Positions 7,587 to 15,623 of a stretch of DNA of 64,000 bases are shown here, piece by piece. The position numbers and the translations under genes are program-made. The notes under the pieces are model-generated. The model worked only from the letters and a program-made list of their open reading frames with translations, did no database searches and was not told where the DNA came from. The stretch lies in assembly GCA_964449775.1 (NCBI GenBank), contig CAYVBQ010000001.1:62001-126000 (forward strand), in the 5' to 3' direction. The stretch is from Fen-1258 sp964449775. Lineage in GTDB: Bacteria; Bacteroidota; Ignavibacteria; Ignavibacteriales; Melioribacteraceae. Position 1 is the first letter of the stretch. Each line of letters opens with the position of its first letter.

Positions 7587-8345
7587 ATGAAAACAAAAAT
7601 ATTTTTATTCGTAATCTTTATTTCTTTTGCCGGGCTGTTTGCCCAGCAAAAAGCAAAACTGCAAAAAGTGGATGAATCCGGATTGATAGAGGTTGATGAA
7701 ATTCCCGTATTAAAGTCACAAATTAAACCGGCTTACCCGCAAATAGCCAAACTCTCGGGAATTGAGGGGACAGTCTATCTAAAACTCCTAATTGACGAGA
7801 AGGGAAATGTTGCCAAAGCAAAAGTTGAGCAAGGTGTTAAAGATATGATTGACGAATCCGCACTGGCAGCTGCTAAGGAAGCAAAATTTTCCCCGGCAAT
7901 TCTAAATAATAAATCGATTAAGGTTTGGGTGATTTTACCAGTTGCTTTCAAGCTTGATGTAGATAAAAAAGCGGAAAGTAAGTTACTTAAGTATGACGAA
8001 CTGGGACCTCCTCCTTATATCGCAAAAGAGGGTGAGCCAGATTTTGACAAATTTGTACAATATGAGAAAGGGCCGGAGATAATAGAGGCCGCGACACCCG
8101 CTTATCCGGATGAAGCGAAAAAAAATAAAATTACCGGCAAGGTGTTCGTAAAGGTTCTTGTTGATAAGGAAGGAACACCTAAAAAAGCAGTTGTAATCAA
8201 AAGCGAATCAGAACTTTTTAATCAATCTGCTGTTGATGCCGCAATGAAATCAAAGTTTTCTCCGGCACTTAATAATGGTGAACCGATTGCAGTATGGATT
8301 GTTCTGCCGTATAAATTCCAATTGAGTGATGGTGAGAAAAAATAA
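7587..8345 (+). CDS. secreted protein with two TonB C-terminal domains
   Basis: A 252-residue exported protein made of two tandem TonB_C domains. After the signal peptide (MKTKIFLFVIFISFAGLFAQ) the first domain spans about 45-130 (KPAYPQIAKLSGIEGTVYLK... ESALAAAKEAKFSPA) and the second about 165-250 (TPAYPDEAKKNKITGKVFVK... SAVDAAMKSKFSPA). They are joined by a linker containing YDELGPPPYI. Unlike true TonB it has no retained N-terminal membrane anchor or proline-rich spacer, so it cannot itself couple to ExbBD; it may bind TonB boxes or peptidoglycan in the periplasm. It starts seven bases after the anti-sigma gene and is followed by a terminator, so it is the last gene of the sigma operon. 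Confidence 0.82.
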   Translation: MKTKIFLFVIFISFAGLFAQQKAKLQKVDESGLIEVDEIPVLKSQIKPAYPQIAKLSGIEGTVYLKLLIDEKGNVAKAKVEQGVKDMIDESALAAAKEAKFSPAILNNKSIKVWVILPVAFKLDVDKKAESKLLKYDELGPPPYIAKEGEPDFDKFVQYEKGPEIIEAATPAYPDEAKKNKITGKVFVKVLVDKEGTPKKAVVIKSESELFNQSAVDAAMKSKFSPALNNGEPIAVWIVLPYKFQLSDGEKK

Positions 8346-8365
8346 CTATGCCTTAATTCTCTTAG

Positions 8366-8389
8366 AGCGGACTCCGGTCCGCTTTTTTT
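8366..8389 (+). terminator. Rho-independent terminator
   Basis: Seven-base stem AGCGGAC at 8366..8372 paired with GTCCGCT at 8377..8383, a four-base loop and a run of seven T. It lies 20 bases after the two-domain TonB-like gene and separates it from the next tonB gene. Confidence 0.88.
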
Positions 8390-8482
8390 ACACTCTTAGT
8401 GTCAAGATCTGTTTTGCAATTGCTAATCAATTGCTTCGTCTCTAACTTTGCCGTGAAATTTTTTTGTGAGACAGTCCAATAA

Positions 8483-9175
8483 TTGAATTCCGAAAATCAA
8501 AATAATATTTACGGCGCATTTGAGCTAAAGAGAATCTATCCTAAAAATTATTTATCCGGTGTAATTGCCGCTCTATTATTGCATCTGATAGTCATAGTCT
8601 CGTTTATTGTTTTTGCACCAGAAGAGCAAAATGAACCGGCAGTAAAAATAAAAATACTCAAATACGCGGAACTTGGTCCGCCACCTTCAATTACAAAAGA
8701 TAATTCTCCGGTAGAAAAAGTTGTAGCCACAAACCCAAACTTTGCTAAACCGATCGCTGCAAAGAAGGGGGAAGTGGTCAGTGAGTTTGAAGTCCCGGCA
8801 GAATCAGCATATCCCGCCGGAGAAGTTAAGGTTGAACCACCTAAAGTCGAAGAGAAGAAGAAAGAAGTTATTGATGAGACATTTTACGTAGCGGTTGATA
8901 TGATGCCGGAACCAGCCGGAGGAATTGAATCAATTCAGAGAAAAATAATTTATCCTTCGGAGGCACGCAGAGATAAAGTTGAAGGTAAAGTGATAATAAA
9001 AGTATTTGTTGATGAGGCAGGATCCGTTAGAAGAGCAGAGATTGTTAAAGGAATTGGGAGCGGATGTGACGAAGCGGCAATAGCTGCTGTAATGAATTCA
9101 AGATTCCGCCCCGGTAAAATGAACGGTAAAGTTGTTAAGGTACAGTTGACAATCTCTTTGGTGTTTAAGCTGTAA
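8483..9175 (+). CDS. tonB: energy transducer TonB
   Basis: A 230-residue TonB. A single uncleaved membrane anchor lies at about 22-45 (YLSGVIAALLLHLIVIVSFIVFA, with the histidine that TonB anchors usually carry). A charged and proline-containing spacer follows to about residue 145, including YAELGPPPSI and VKVEPPKVEEKKKEV. The C-terminal TonB domain is at about 148-230 (IYPSEARRDKVEGKVIIKVFVDEAGSV... AVMNSRFRPGKMNGKVV). It starts with TTG at 8483. Its role is to carry proton-motive-force energy from ExbBD to outer-membrane receptors such as the one encoded convergently at 9348. No exbB or exbD is in the window. Confidence 0.88.
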   Translation: MNSENQNNIYGAFELKRIYPKNYLSGVIAALLLHLIVIVSFIVFAPEEQNEPAVKIKILKYAELGPPPSITKDNSPVEKVVATNPNFAKPIAAKKGEVVSEFEVPAESAYPAGEVKVEPPKVEEKKKEVIDETFYVAVDMMPEPAGGIESIQRKIIYPSEARRDKVEGKVIIKVFVDEAGSVRRAEIVKGIGSGCDEAAIAAVMNSRFRPGKMNGKVVKVQLTISLVFKL

Positions 9176-9299
9176 ATAGATCTTTAATTATTCTTTGGCA
9201 TTGATTCCGTGTAAAAGCATCACGGAATGACACAAAATTTTTTTCTTTTAATCGAAAAAATTTCTTGTTGCTTGCTTCGAGATTTTACTACTTTAACCG

Positions 9300-9345
9300 A
9301 CTTTTAAAAAGTCCTTCCCTTTGGGAAGGGAAGGGATAGGCCTTT
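9300..9345. repeat. terminator-like hairpin repeat
   Basis: The words ACTTTTAAAAAGTCC, CCTTTGGGAAGG and AGGCCTTTATTT form nested imperfect hairpins between the convergent tonB and receptor genes. A related arrangement recurs at 44651..44702 after ybjQ. It could end transcription from both sides. Confidence 0.5.
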
Positions 9346-9347
9346 AT

Positions 9348-11165
9348 TTACCTTACAGTATATTTCAATCCAGCGCTAAACCATCTTCCGGGTAATTCCA
9401 CACCGGAAAAATCGGAATATATCTTATCGAAAATATTTGTGACCCTAATAAATATTTCAAAAGAATTGATTCTCTTTTGGAGTTGAGTGTCAATAGTGAA
9501 TTGAGAAGTGAGATTTACTCTGTCCTGAAAACGTAATGACCAGTTCTGTAAGATTTCAAAAGGCAGATCATTTGTTATGCCGGCAATTAGTTGATGTCTC
9601 AAGTGATCGAGCAAATATTTAGATGCGAAGTTACTCGCTGATCTATCGGCTGTTAGATAAGCATAACTCAATTCAACTTTTTTGAATGCTGAACTGCCAA
9701 GCCAATTTATGACATTTATAGAAAAGCTAATCTCAGCACCATAAGTTTTTACACTGGTAACATTTTCAACATGCCATGGCGATTGATTATTAGGTCGAAC
9801 CCAATCGATCAAATTCTTTCCATCCTTCAAAAAAACGCTTATATCGGTCTGAACTATATTTTGTCTGAATGAAAATCCAATTTCATAGTTTGTTGTTTCC
9901 TCGTATTTCAAATCGGGATTTCCAATATTGGCCGGACTCTTGTAATACAAATCAGTAAAAGTTGGCATTCTAAAAGCTTTACCTACAGAGGCAAAAACTT
10001 TTGAGTTTTCATTTAAGCTATAGGAGATGTCAATTCCGGGCCAAAATTTCCAACCGATGCCTGAATAGTTGTAAACAAAAAAGCCAACGGAAGAGGAGAG
10101 GTTTTTGAAAGGTTCAAATATCTGTTCAGCAAAGAAACCTCCTCTTGTGCGCGAATGTTCTCCAAGATTTGAACTTGTTATTTGATCTTTGCCGATTTCT
10201 CCACCAAACGAAGTTGTTCCAAATTGTGTTTTTAAGGATGATTGGATCTCTGCTCCATACGAATTTGTTTGGTGAATGTTCCTATTCCAATCCGGTCTAT
10301 TATGATCTAAGAAGAAATCATCATCATTTCTGCGCCAAAACATTTTGGGAGATAATGTGAATTCACCAAGAGAAAAATCCACAGATCCGTTTAAAAGTTT
10401 TGTTGTAGTGTGTTCCCATTGATTCGGAAAAAGATTGCTATAGAAACTGTTAGCGCCGAATTTTTTATCGTTGTATCCGAAGAACAGATTTACGTTATAC
10501 GGTTTAGTCGTAATATTATGTTGCAGAGAAAAATTTGTAATATCAAAATCTGTGTTGAGGCGGTAACCATCCGATTTTTTCTTTGCAAAAGAGACACTGT
10601 TACTCGTAATTCCAATTGGATAACTTGCGGCAATACCGGTTTCATAGAGACTGTGATCACCGCCAAGAACTGATAGTGATAAAAAAGGTGAGCTTGATTT
10701 TTTAGTAATGATATTTATTGCACCACTGAATGCGTTAGGACCAAAAATCCTAGAACCCTGCCCTTTAAGAATTTCAATCCGCTCAACATTATCCAGCGAT
10801 ACCGGAATGTTGAGGTTATGATGCCCTGTCTGCGGATCACTCATTCTCATTCCATTAAGTAGAATTAAGGTTTGTTCGAAAGTGCCTCCGCGTATTGAAA
10901 CATCTCCTTGAACTCCTTCAACCCCGCGCGATTTGAAATCTACTCCGCCGATATACTTCAAAACATCTTGAATATTGTTGACCGGAATGCTCTTGATTTT
11001 ATATTCATCCATCAGGACAACACTTCTCGCCAAACTGGAGAAGGTGAGTGGAGCTCTTCCTGCGGTAACAATTATTTCGCTCATTTTATATTCCGGTGAA
11101 TCTTGTGCTGTAATAGATGAAAGAGTCAAAAAAACAGCACCCGCAAATAAAATGAATCTTTTCAA
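9348..11165 (-). CDS. TonB-dependent outer-membrane receptor (BtuB/CirA-like)
   Basis: A 605-residue TonB-dependent receptor. The signal peptide MKRFILFAGAVFLTLSSITAQ is followed by a TonB-box-like stretch (EYKMSEIIVTAG), a plug domain (NIQDVLKYIGGVDFKSRG..., VSIRGGTFEQTLILLNG, IEILKGQGSRIFGPNAFSGAINI), and a 22-strand-type barrel ending in ...PGRWFSAGLKYTVR with a terminal aromatic strand. I start it at TTG 11165, since AAGGAGG sits eight bases upstream. The longer frame from GTG 11195 would translate that ribosome-binding site and part of a repeat element. There is no short DUF-type extension, so the size fits vitamin or siderophore receptors; the substrate is unknown and I see no cobalamin riboswitch upstream. 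It faces tonB tail to tail. Confidence 0.9.
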   Translation of the reverse strand: MKRFILFAGAVFLTLSSITAQDSPEYKMSEIIVTAGRAPLTFSSLARSVVLMDEYKIKSIPVNNIQDVLKYIGGVDFKSRGVEGVQGDVSIRGGTFEQTLILLNGMRMSDPQTGHHNLNIPVSLDNVERIEILKGQGSRIFGPNAFSGAINIITKKSSSPFLSLSVLGGDHSLYETGIAASYPIGITSNSVSFAKKKSDGYRLNTDFDITNFSLQHNITTKPYNVNLFFGYNDKKFGANSFYSNLFPNQWEHTTTKLLNGSVDFSLGEFTLSPKMFWRRNDDDFFLDHNRPDWNRNIHQTNSYGAEIQSSLKTQFGTTSFGGEIGKDQITSSNLGEHSRTRGGFFAEQIFEPFKNLSSSVGFFVYNYSGIGWKFWPGIDISYSLNENSKVFASVGKAFRMPTFTDLYYKSPANIGNPDLKYEETTNYEIGFSFRQNIVQTDISVFLKDGKNLIDWVRPNNQSPWHVENVTSVKTYGAEISFSINVINWLGSSAFKKVELSYAYLTADRSASNFASKYLLDHLRHQLIAGITNDLPFEILQNWSLRFQDRVNLTSQFTIDTQLQKRINSFEIFIRVTNIFDKIYSDFSGVELPGRWFSAGLKYTVR

Positions 11166-11187
11166 ATTATTCTTCCTCCTTATTAGT

Positions 11188-11352
11188 GAGTTCACTCCAA
11201 AAAGGTATTTTTAGTATTTGTCATTGCGAGCACATTCACTCCGTTCAGTATAAACTCCGCGAAGCAATCTCCAGAATTTAGCTCAAAATCAATAGATTGC
11301 TTCGTCGCTTCGCTCCTCGCAATGACAGAAATAACCTTTTTAGAGCAGACTC
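11188..11352. mobile_element. MITE-like inverted-repeat element, copy 1
   Basis: About 165 bases whose two ends are imperfect inverted copies of each other: a GAGTTCACTCCAAAAAGGT-type end, TGTCATTGCGAG further in, and at the far end the complement (CTCGCAATGACA, AACCTTTTTAGAGCAGACTC). A second copy lies at 22859..23000 with the same order of words. Copy 1 carries about 20 extra bases in its left arm. It has no coding capacity. It sits just upstream of the ribosome-binding site of the receptor gene, so it may lie in that gene's promoter or leader. Confidence 0.75.
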
Positions 11353-11362
11353 ATTAGTTAAT

Positions 11363-11391
11363 AAAAAAAAGCTCTCCATGAAGAAGAGCTA
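11363..11391 (-). terminator. Rho-independent terminator after rseP
   Basis: Read on the reverse strand: AGCTCT, a nine-base loop, AGAGCT, then eight T. It lies about 25 bases downstream of the rseP stop codon. Confidence 0.8.
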
Positions 11392-11414
11392 AATGAAAAT
11401 ATATTTCTCTTTTC

Positions 11415-12770
11415 TCAGAGACTGATCACATCGTTGTAAATAATAAAAGCCATAAGAAGAAGAAGAAGTGCAAATCCTATATTCTGAATTACCATCTTAA
11501 TTTTTATTGGGAGTTCTCTTCTAAAAATTCCTTCAAGCAGAATGATCACAAAATGACCGCCATCCAGAACAGGGAATGGAAGAATATTGATGATAGCTAA
11601 ATTCAAACTTAGCATTGCAAGAAAATATAAAAATGCTACGCCGCCAGTGTCTGCAGATCTAGCGGCAAATTGCGCAATCTTAACCGGTCCACCAAATGCC
11701 TCTTTAAAAGCAAGTTTTCCGGTAAAAACCTTTTTCATCATACTAAAGAAAATAACTGTAAAATCTTTTGCTCTTGTAATGGCTAACGGTATTGATTCAA
11801 AAAAACCATAAGTGCGGTATTCAACGTCACCTACGTAAGCAACAGAGTGACTGATTCCAATTTTTCCATCCATAGCGGGTTTAACTGTGGTGCGTATTGT
11901 GTCAATATCTCTCAACAGAACTATTGGAATAGATTTATCCTTATTTACGGCGATGATGTTGGTTATCTGTGTACTCTCTTTGATGCTGATCGAATCGAGA
12001 GATAAAATTAAATCACCGCTTTTCATACCCGCATCCTGTGCAGGTGAGTTTTTCAAAACTTCTACTACTATTGCTTGAGTAGGATAAGGGAATAGGAAAA
12101 ATCCATTTTGAGAATTCTCTGTAATAAATTTGCGTTTAATATCAAGAGATTGAACAATGCCGTTTCTCTCTACATTTAACTTCACATCACTCGATTGATT
12201 ATCAATGAAAATACGATCTACTACTTCATCCCAATCTTTTACGGGAACATTATTCACAGAGAGAATTTTATCTAACGATTGAAAACCGGCTTTTTCAGCT
12301 ATGGTTCCTTTATCAACAATTGCGATTGTTGTGGATTTAGCAATTTCTTTTCCCTGGAAGAAATTGATTCCCCAAAAAATCAGAATCGTTAGAGATAAGT
12401 TCATCATCACACCGGCTGTGATAACAAAAAGCTTTGGCAATGTTTTCTTAGCTCTGAACTCGTATGGCTTAGGTTCGGTACCAGCAAATTTTGTATCGAA
12501 ACTTTCATCAACCATTCCGGCAATTTTTACATAGCCACCGAGGGGAAGAAGCGATAATCTATAATCTGTGAATCCTTGTGTGTCGAAATCTTTTGGGAGA
12601 TCGCCGAATGTGAATCCGTTTATTTTGTTAAAGCCGAATAATCTTTTTCCAAATCCGATTGCGAAAACATCAACTCGCATTTTGGAAAGTTTAGCGGCAG
12701 CAAAATGCCCGAACTCATGTACAAAAACCAATATTGCAATTGTTACTATAAAATAGATGATATAATCCAT
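11415..12770 (-). CDS. rseP: RIP metalloprotease RseP (site-2 protease)
   Basis: Inner-membrane zinc protease that cuts anti-sigma factors and other single-pass proteins within the membrane. The 451-residue protein has HEFGH at residues 18-22 in the first membrane helix. Two PDZ-like regions lie between about 145 and 320 (AIVDKGTIAEKAGFQSLDKIL... and VVEVLKNSPAQDAGMKSGDLIL). The C-terminal catalytic helix contains NILPFPVLDGGH near 403-414, which supplies the third zinc ligand. Four membrane segments are visible. It follows dxr by eight bases, a common dxr-rseP pairing in bacteria. The anti-sigma-like protein at 7106 is a conceivable substrate, which is inference only. Confidence 0.95.
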   Translation of the reverse strand: MDYIIYFIVTIAILVFVHEFGHFAAAKLSKMRVDVFAIGFGKRLFGFNKINGFTFGDLPKDFDTQGFTDYRLSLLPLGGYVKIAGMVDESFDTKFAGTEPKPYEFRAKKTLPKLFVITAGVMMNLSLTILIFWGINFFQGKEIAKSTTIAIVDKGTIAEKAGFQSLDKILSVNNVPVKDWDEVVDRIFIDNQSSDVKLNVERNGIVQSLDIKRKFITENSQNGFFLFPYPTQAIVVEVLKNSPAQDAGMKSGDLILSLDSISIKESTQITNIIAVNKDKSIPIVLLRDIDTIRTTVKPAMDGKIGISHSVAYVGDVEYRTYGFFESIPLAITRAKDFTVIFFSMMKKVFTGKLAFKEAFGGPVKIAQFAARSADTGGVAFLYFLAMLSLNLAIINILPFPVLDGGHFVIILLEGIFRRELPIKIKMVIQNIGFALLLLLMAFIIYNDVISL

Positions 12771-12778
12771 TAAGTATC

Positions 12779-13924
12779 CTAACTATATTTTTTTGTAAGA
12801 AAGTCTCTTGTCTTAAAATCAAATTCAACAATTGTTTCAAGATCAGCATTATGAATATTGTTGATAGTGTTTAATGCATCGTTTATTATTTCCGGAATCT
12901 GATTAAACTTAATTTTACCGGAAAGAAATTTGTCAACGGCTACTTCATTAGCGGCATTCAGAACGCAAAACGCTGTACCACCCTCTCCAATAACATCATA
13001 AGCGATTTTAAGACATGCAAATTTATCAAAATCCGGCTCAAAAAACGTCAACTGATTTATTTTCTTGAAATCGGTTTGAACGGCATTAAAATGGTACCTT
13101 TCCGGGAAAGTTAGAGCATATAATATCGGAAGTTTCATATCGGGTGTACTAAGCTGCGCTTTTATCGATCCATCGTTGAATTCTACCATTGAATGTATAA
13201 TGGATTGAGGATGAATAATGACTTCGATCTTTTCTTTAGGCAGATTAAATAACCAGTATGCTTCAATAACTTCCAGACCCTTGTTCATCATTGTTGCAGA
13301 ATCAATAGTAATTTTATTGCCCATCTTCCAGTTAGGATGTTTCAGCGCATCTTCAATAGTTACTTTTTCGAGATCTTTTTTAGTCTTGCTTAAGAATGGT
13401 CCGCCGGATGCGGTTAGAATAATTTTATGAATGTCCTTTTTGTTCTCACCATTCAAACACTGAAATATGGCGCTATGTTCGGAATCTACAGGGATCAATT
13501 CAGCATTAAACTTTTTGCATAAGTCAATTACAATTTTGCCGGCAGTAACAAGCGTCTCCTTATTAGCAAGAGCAATTCTTTTTTTCAGTTTGATTGCTTC
13601 AATGGTTGGTGCGAGTCCGGCAAATCCTACCAACGCAGAAACAAGAATATCATAATTATCTCGTTGTGTTATTTCGAGTAAACCCTGATCACCGGTGAGA
13701 ATTTCGCATTGATTACCAATTTGCTCTTTCAGTTCTTTTGATTTTGCTTCATCACGTACAACAACAACTTTAGGATGGAACTCTTCAATCTGTTTCCGGA
13801 GAAGTTCAATATTATTATTTGCAGTTAATCCGATAATCTCAAACTTTTCGGGGAATAAGCGCGCTATCTCAATTGTATTGACGCCTATTGAGCCGGTAGA
13901 TCCTAAAATCAAAATTTTTTTCAT
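12779..13924 (-). CDS. dxr: 1-deoxy-D-xylulose 5-phosphate reductoisomerase
   Basis: Second enzyme of the methylerythritol phosphate pathway to isoprenoids; converts DXP to MEP with NADPH. The 381-residue protein opens with the Rossmann motif MKKILILGSTGSIGVNTIE. It shows LANKETLVTAGKIV near 120, VDSEHSAIFQCL near 147 (metal ligands D and E), ASGGPF near 182 and KMGNKITIDSATMMNKGLEVIEA near 205-227. I start it at 13924; a longer frame from 13966 would add 14 residues ahead of the nucleotide-binding motif and overlap the upstream gene. It is the first gene of a dxr-rseP pair. Confidence 0.96.
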   Translation of the reverse strand: MKKILILGSTGSIGVNTIEIARLFPEKFEIIGLTANNNIELLRKQIEEFHPKVVVVRDEAKSKELKEQIGNQCEILTGDQGLLEITQRDNYDILVSALVGFAGLAPTIEAIKLKKRIALANKETLVTAGKIVIDLCKKFNAELIPVDSEHSAIFQCLNGENKKDIHKIILTASGGPFLSKTKKDLEKVTIEDALKHPNWKMGNKITIDSATMMNKGLEVIEAYWLFNLPKEKIEVIIHPQSIIHSMVEFNDGSIKAQLSTPDMKLPILYALTFPERYHFNAVQTDFKKINQLTFFEPDFDKFACLKIAYDVIGEGGTAFCVLNAANEVAVDKFLSGKIKFNQIPEIINDALNTINNIHNADLETIVEFDFKTRDFLTKKYS

Positions 13925-13934
13925 ATCGTAATAA

Positions 13935-14426
13935 TTAGCCGCCCAAAAATCTATGTGTAATCGCAAGAAGAAAATTAATCAAAACAATGATGTTAATTGC
14001 GGTATTCAGCTTAAATAGTTTTTGAAGATTTTTGTACCCGTCTTCGCTCATCACATCTTGATTTTCTAAATCTTTCCCAATGACAGCTCTAATTTTTTTA
14101 GCTGTTGGAATAATAAAGCCGCCAAGAATGACTAAAAGAACAACCATCAGAATCTGTTTTGTTGCAAGCCAATGATTTGAGCTCATACTGAAAAAACCAT
14201 ATGCCGGATTTTGTACGACCACAGTAATTCCGGTTATCAAAATACCTATTGCTCCAATCATACCAAACAAATTTACAAAAGTGAGGTAGAGATGAATGAA
14301 CTTTTTCTCCCCAATTTTGTTCTTATTGGCAAGTATATATCTGCGCAGAATAGAATCGGTGAGAAAATTTATTAACCAGATGCCGGCGAATACAACATGC
14401 AATTTTGAAATCAGTAGGTAATCCAT
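13935..14426 (-). CDS. four-helix integral membrane protein (CopD/DUF2269-like)
   Basis: A 163-residue membrane protein with four predicted helices: LHVVFAGIWLINFLTDSI, LYLTFVNLFGMIGAIGILITGITVV, WLATKQILMVVLLVILGGFIIP and LNTAINIIVLINFLLAITH. The first helix carries a histidine and a further conserved-looking histidine (NHWLATKQ) precedes the third, a pattern seen in CopD or DUF2269-type proteins that may bind haem or copper. I cannot assign a substrate. It lies ten bases upstream of dxr and probably heads that operon. Confidence 0.6.
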   Translation of the reverse strand: MDYLLISKLHVVFAGIWLINFLTDSILRRYILANKNKIGEKKFIHLYLTFVNLFGMIGAIGILITGITVVVQNPAYGFFSMSSNHWLATKQILMVVLLVILGGFIIPTAKKIRAVIGKDLENQDVMSEDGYKNLQKLFKLNTAINIIVLINFLLAITHRFLGG

Positions 14427-14572
14427 AAAATAATCCTTTCCAGATTAATGTGGTTAAATATAACAAAAGCGTGAGAAAATAAATTTTAGGTAATAATGCT
14501 TAGCTATTCGATATTCTAACGGCATACAGAGTAAGTAAGTTCACTTCATCAACAATTAGTAAAAGGTGCAAA

Positions 14573-15238
14573 ATGAAAAAATCTTTTCTTTATATACTCG
14601 TTTTAATTGTTATTACTACAACTACTGTCATAATTTCAAGAGAATTTAGAGTTTCAAAAATTCCGAACGGCGCAAAATTTCAATGTGCTAATTGCCATGT
14701 AGATCCGGGCGGCGGCGGACCAAGAAACAATTTCGGTCAAGCGGTTGAAGCGAGAGTTACTCCAAACGGTACACAAGATTTTTGGAATGCATCATTTGCC
14801 GCACTTGACTCTGATGGTGATGGTAAAACAAACGGTCAGGAACTGGGTGATCCAAACGGAACTTGGAGACCAGGTCAGCCGGATCCGGGTAATTTCAACG
14901 CCATCTCAAATCCGGGCGACCGCCTCAGTACCGATGTTAAAGATATTACAGAACTCCCTTCGAGTTACCGGTTGTTGAATAATTATCCAAATCCTTTCAA
15001 TCCAACTACCAAAATTGCGTTTGAACTTCCTCAAAGCGAAAATGTTTCGCTGAAAATATACAACATCAGCGGTGAATTGATCAGAACAGTTACAAATGAA
15101 AATCTTCCGGCAGGTCATTTTGAAAAAGTTTGGGACGGGAAAAATGATTTCGGCAATGAAGTTTCATCCGGAATTTATATTTACAGATTAACTGCAGGAA
15201 AGTTTGACCGTTCCGCACGAATGGTACTGATGAAATAA
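14573..15238 (+). CDS. c-haem protein with type IX secretion sorting domain
   Basis: A 221-residue exported protein with three parts. After a signal peptide (to about residue 22) comes a short c-type haem domain with CANCH at 38-42 followed by VDPGGGGPRNNFG. Next is a calcium-binding-like loop DSDGDGKTNGQE at 79-90. A C-terminal type IX sorting domain occupies about 130-221, with NYPNPFNPTTKIAFELP and GIYIYRLTAG. It is therefore probably carried through the outer membrane and held at the surface. The next gene encodes a barrel with the same haem motif, which suggests joint work in electron transfer at the cell surface. The partner and electron acceptor are unknown. Confidence 0.82.
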   Translation: MKKSFLYILVLIVITTTTVIISREFRVSKIPNGAKFQCANCHVDPGGGGPRNNFGQAVEARVTPNGTQDFWNASFAALDSDGDGKTNGQELGDPNGTWRPGQPDPGNFNAISNPGDRLSTDVKDITELPSSYRLLNNYPNPFNPTTKIAFELPQSENVSLKIYNISGELIRTVTNENLPAGHFEKVWDGKNDFGNEVSSGIYIYRLTAGKFDRSARMVLMK

Positions 15239-15279
15239 TTTGTGGTCGTTTGTTAGAAGTCAAAAGTCAAATGTCAAAC

Positions 15280-15600
15280 GTGAAAAAGCTTGTCCCGAAC
15301 TTGTTCCGGGATGAAACGAATATAAACGTGTTGAATTTTTTAATTGCTACAGGGTAAGTTTACCGCCGCCCCGCCTGCCGAGTGTGTTGCAGAAGTCGGT
15401 AAGCAACCTTCGAGGTTATCATACCACCAACACTGTGTCAACCTCGAAGGTTTTGTTTTACAGAATTTGTGTTGTGCAACAGACTCGGCGAGTAGGTTGT
15501 CCGAGAGACTCCCGATAAAAGTCCCGCTTTACGGGATGCCGAAAGGCAGCACATTCGGGAGTGAAAAGGGAATATCCAGTCCCGCTTTGCGGGAATGCTT
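15280..15600. repeat. mosaic of dispersed palindromic repeats
   Basis: The gap before the haem-barrel gene is a patchwork: CCCGAACTTGTTCCGGG (an inverted pair), AACCTTCGAGGTT and AACCTCGAAGGTT (each self-complementary) near 15408..15455, then CCCGCTTTACGGGATGCC and CCCGCTTTGCGGGAATGC. Small open frames across it contain only repeat. No gene seen. Confidence 0.7.
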
Positions 15601-15623
15601 TATTTGAAAAAATTGAGGACAAT

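Noticed and set aside
11166..11414. Cobalamin riboswitch ahead of the BtuB-like receptor.
   Set aside because: The leader is a MITE-like element and the rseP terminator; none of the conserved B12-box words are visible.
15344..15607. Open frame ahead of the haem-barrel gene.
   Set aside because: Built entirely of dispersed repeats (AACCTCGAAGGTT and CCCGCTTTGCGGG types).
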